Notes under the pieces: model-generated
What the model was told of the DNA's origin: nothing
Databases searched by the model: none
What the model saw: the letters and a program-made list of their open reading frames with translations, nothing else
Origin: an uncultured bacterium
GTDB lineage: Bacteria > Bacillota > Clostridia > Lachnospirales > Lachnospiraceae
NCBI GenBank assembly: GCA_947651225.1
Contig: CANSYK010000004.1
Coordinates: forward strand, 49,570-113,569
Length of the DNA: 64,000 nucleotides
Direction: 5' to 3'
In this document: piece after piece, positions 61,243 to 64,000 of the stretch
How the letters are laid out: each line of letters begins with the position of its first letter
How positions within the stretch are numbered: position 1 is the stretch's first letter
Made by a program: the position numbers and the translations under genes

Positions 61243-61976
61243 TATAAAGGATTTCTTTTTGGTTTACCTGCTTGACGAGGATATTTCTTTTCCAACTTTT
61301 TTTCCTTTGAAAAAATTGCCAATACTCTATATAACTCACTATCTGGAATTGTATATTCAAATTGCTCTTCTAAACTGCAATGTAATATAGATAATGCTTT
61401 TTTTGATTGTCCTAATTCTTCTTTTAGAAGTTCACTTTTATAAGATACGAATTTTCCATTTACTCTTACAAAAGGAATACAAAGTTCTAACAAAACTGGC
61501 AAAGATGCCACAGCACGAGAAACACATAAATCAAATTTTTCCCGATACTGTAAATTTTGCCCCAAATCTTCTGCTCTTCCATGCACTAATAACACATTAT
61601 TTATATCTGCTTTTTCCAATACATTTTCAATGAAATTTAATCTTTTCTTTAAAGAATCCATCAATACAAACTCAATATTAGGATATAAAATTGACATTGG
61701 AATTCCCGGAAACCCAGCACCCGTTCCCACATCTATCACTCTTTTATATATACAATTATCTTCATCCATCTTATCATTTAATTTAAAATACTTTTCAATC
61801 ATAATACTATCAATAAAATGTTTTAATACTACTTCATGCATTTCTGTAATTGCTGTCAAATTAAATAATTTATTTGTTTCAATCAATAAATTATAAAAAA
61901 TCTCAAACTTAGTAAGCATTTTTTCTGTTAAATTTATGCCAACTTTATTCGCATTTTCTTTCAAATAATTTTTCAT
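61242..61976 (-). CDS. rsmG: 16S rRNA (guanine527-N7)-methyltransferase
   Basis: The 244-residue protein shows the GidB pattern: NLTAITEMHEVVLKHFIDS near residue 40, the SAM site VIDVGTGAGFPGIPM near 82, and FDLCVSRAVASLPVLLELC near 140. It methylates G527 of 16S rRNA. ATG 61976 has TAGGAGATAAT upstream and is preferred to 61991. It ends KPKRNPL. Its stop codon TAG overlaps the end of the repeat block. Confidence 0.95.
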   Translation of the reverse strand: MKNYLKENANKVGINLTEKMLTKFEIFYNLLIETNKLFNLTAITEMHEVVLKHFIDSIMIEKYFKLNDKMDEDNCIYKRVIDVGTGAGFPGIPMSILYPNIEFVLMDSLKKRLNFIENVLEKADINNVLLVHGRAEDLGQNLQYREKFDLCVSRAVASLPVLLELCIPFVRVNGKFVSYKSELLKEELGQSKKALSILHCSLEEQFEYTIPDSELYRVLAIFSKEKKLEKKYPRQAGKPKRNPL

Positions 61977-62034
61977 ATTATCTCCTATCACACTTTAGTT
62001 CAATATACAATTAAATCAACAATAGCAGGTCGAA

Positions 62035-63912
62035 CTATTTATTCTTTTCCAAATAAATCAACAACACAGAAATATCCGCAGGAGAAACCCCTGAAATTCT
62101 AGAAGCCTGTCCAACTGAAGATGGACGATATTCTTTCAATTTTTGAACTGCCTCTTTACGTAGACTATAAACATCATCATAATCAATTGTTTTTGGAATT
62201 TTCTTGCTTTCCAATTTACGAAATTGCATCACCTGACGCTCCTGACGTTTAATATACCCATCATACTTTAAATTAATATTTACCTGTTCACAAACTTCTT
62301 TTGGAAGATTTTTTCTTTCTATATCAATTTCTTCTATTTTTTCATAAGACAATTCTGGCCTTTTCAGTAATTCAGCTAAAGTTGTACCAGACTGTAACAA
62401 AGTAGTTTCATACTTTTCCAACAATTTTTGTACCGTCTGATTTGCCCCGATTGTAGTTCGATTCAATCTCTCTATCTCATCTTGAATCATTCTTTTCTTC
62501 TTACATAAATTCTGATAACGTCCTTCCGAAATCAAACCAATCTCATAACCAATTTCTGTTAAGCGCAAATCTGCATTATCCTGCCGTAACAATAATCGAT
62601 ATTCTGCCCTGGAAGTCATCATGCGATATGGTTCATTTGTTCCTTTTGTAATCAGATCATCAATCAAAACACCTATATAAGCCTGGGAACGATCTAATAT
62701 AACAGGCTCTTTTCCAGATAATTTTCTGGCAGCATTAATTCCTGCAATAATTCCCTGTGCTGCAGCTTCTTCGTAACCTGAACTGCCATTTGCCTGCCCT
62801 GCGCAATAAAATCCATCAATATCTTTAAATTCTAAAGAAGCTTTCAACTGAACAGGATTAATACAATCATATTCTATTGCATACGCATTTCTTACAATAT
62901 TGGCATGCTCCAAACCTGGTACAGTATGATACATTGCATACTGTACATCTTCTGGTAAGGAACTAGACATTCCCCCAATATACATTTCATTTGTATAATT
63001 TCCTTCTGGTTCTAAAAATACCTGATGACGATCTTTATCTGAAAACCGAACTACTTTATCCTCAATCGAAGGACAATATCTTGGTCCAGTCCCTTTAATG
63101 CTTCCAGAATATAATGGAGAACGGTCAATATTTTCCATTATAATTTTATGTGTTTTTTCATTTGTATAAGTCAACCAGCAAGAAATCTGTTCTCTTTGCA
63201 CATCCTCTTCTGTATTAGTAAAAGAAAAGGGAACAATTCTTTCGTCTCCCTTTTGTTCCTGCATTTTACTAAAATCAACTGTTCTCTTGTCTACACGGGC
63301 AGGAGTTCCTGTTTTAAAACGTCTCACCTCTATTCCCAACTTAACAAGGCATTTAGTTAGATGGTTTGCTGCCGCCAAACCATTTGGTCCAGTATAGTTA
63401 CTAACATCACCATAAATGCACCTTGCCTGCAAATAAGTTCCCGTACACATAATCACTGCCTTACAAGGATAAATTGCACCAGAAACAGTACATACTCCTG
63501 TCACTTTCTGATTTTCTACCAAAATCTCTGCAACCTCTCCCTGCTTTAATACAAGATGATCTGTATTTTCCAGCACCTGTCTCATTGCGCTACTATAATC
63601 TTTCTTATCTGCTTGCGCACGAAGAGAATGGACCGCAGGCCCTTTTGACATATTCAGCATCTTGGATTGAATAAAAGTTTTATCAATATTTTTTCCCATT
63701 TCTCCACCAAGCGCATCTACTTCTTTTACCAAATGTCCTTTTGAACTTCCACCAATATTGGGATTACAAGGCATCATTGCAATACTGTCAATACTAACTG
63801 TAAAAATCAGAGTTTTAAAACCCAAACGTGCTGATGCCAAAGCTGCTTCACATCCTGCATGACCAGCACCAATTACTACTATATCATAATCTTCATATGT
63901 GTAAGTCATCAT
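62035..63912 (-). CDS. mnmG: tRNA uridine 5-carboxymethylaminomethyl modification enzyme MnmG (GidA)
   Basis: The 625-residue FAD protein begins [20 protein letters not shown] and has [20 protein letters not shown], the two family regions around GTGTYLQA and KTGTPARVD, and [19 protein letters not shown]. The C-terminal region is [20 protein letters not shown]. With MnmE it installs the cmnm5 group on wobble uridines. Tandem ATGs at 63912 and 63909 follow GGAGAGGTA. It is followed by rsmG, as usual near the origin; mnmE should lie just beyond the right edge. Confidence 0.97.
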   Translation of the reverse strand: MMTYTYEDYDIVVIGAGHAGCEAALASARLGFKTLIFTVSIDSIAMMPCNPNIGGSSKGHLVKEVDALGGEMGKNIDKTFIQSKMLNMSKGPAVHSLRAQADKKDYSSAMRQVLENTDHLVLKQGEVAEILVENQKVTGVCTVSGAIYPCKAVIMCTGTYLQARCIYGDVSNYTGPNGLAAANHLTKCLVKLGIEVRRFKTGTPARVDKRTVDFSKMQEQKGDERIVPFSFTNTEEDVQREQISCWLTYTNEKTHKIIMENIDRSPLYSGSIKGTGPRYCPSIEDKVVRFSDKDRHQVFLEPEGNYTNEMYIGGMSSSLPEDVQYAMYHTVPGLEHANIVRNAYAIEYDCINPVQLKASLEFKDIDGFYCAGQANGSSGYEEAAAQGIIAGINAARKLSGKEPVILDRSQAYIGVLIDDLITKGTNEPYRMMTSRAEYRLLLRQDNADLRLTEIGYEIGLISEGRYQNLCKKKRMIQDEIERLNRTTIGANQTVQKLLEKYETTLLQSGTTLAELLKRPELSYEKIEEIDIERKNLPKEVCEQVNINLKYDGYIKRQERQVMQFRKLESKKIPKTIDYDDVYSLRKEAVQKLKEYRPSSVGQASRISGVSPADISVLLIYLEKNK

Positions 63913-63951
63913 TACCTCTCCATTTCATTTCTATTTAGGACCTATAAATAA

Positions 63952-64000
63952 TTATAGTAAACGAAAAAAACGCTTGCGTTTTGCTTCGTTTACAGCGCCG
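63952..64000. repeat. Second copy of the TTATAGTAAACG repeat, cut by the window end
   Basis: The 49 nt from TTATAGTAAACG to CAGCGCCG are identical to 49973-50021, with the GTAAACGAA/TTCGTTTAC hairpin complete. It lies about 40 nt upstream of mnmG. Confidence 0.9.

Overview
The window looks like a stretch of a low-GC, spore-forming Firmicute chromosome, most likely a gut Lachnospiraceae (class Clostridia). Supporting this are a GerA spore-germinant receptor with a sigma-G-like promoter, AddA/AddB, YaaR-HolB-RicT, a DUF4446 gene beside parB, Lpl-type sugar permeases with a YesL protein, and an NHLP-type peptide exporter. The right edge is close to the replication origin: mnmG, rsmG, parA, parB and two perfect parS sites lie together. 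The family assignment is inferred from gene content; no rRNA or tRNA was seen.

Layout. 1-4605 (minus): three-gene NHLP bacteriocin export system; its last gene runs off the left edge. 4844-10281 (minus): rsmA, tatD, a cytidylate-kinase-like gene, an ArsB/NhaD-type carrier and a GerA protein. 10526-12847 (plus): an unknown nuclease-like/winged-helix protein and a GH51 arabinofuranosidase. 12915-13788: a decayed sensory regulator. 14053-14284: a repeat insertion with 9-bp flanking direct repeats. 14437-20377: convergent hybrid histidine kinase and BlaR1-like membrane protein. 20568-24135 (plus): Rpn-type nuclease, nadE and a short-chain dehydrogenase. 24310-31592 (minus): addA and addB. 31660-38044 (minus): a membrane protein, a sugar ABC operon (two permeases, binding protein, YesL) with a broken gene at its head, and an Ig-like protein. 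38280-46746 (plus): OLD-type nuclease, murA, then yaaR-holB-ricT-trmN6-rsmI and a small exported protein. 47378-57449 (plus): an AT-rich group of exported or surface proteins, including a receptor-like kinase with extracellular leucine-rich repeats, then a glycosyltransferase and a small alarmone synthetase. 57543-63912 (minus): a CaCA-like membrane protein, DUF4446, parB, parA, rsmG, mnmG.

The most unusual features are not single genes. A family of palindromic intergenic repeats with ends related to GTTACTATTCACGG / CCGTGAATAGTAAC occurs at about nine places, and at four of them one end coincides with or abuts a gene's stop codon (addB, rsmG, the 839-aa exported protein and the 251-aa nuclease-like protein). 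A second family (TTATAGTAAACG...) has two copies, one cut by the window end. The best candidate for an undescribed gene system is the 50.3-55.3 kb operon: an exported repeat/Ig-like protein, a transmembrane kinase with a degenerate glycine loop and outside LRRs, and a 776-aa exported Ig-like protein.

Many start codons given here differ from the longest open frame; they were chosen by the position of the ribosome binding site.
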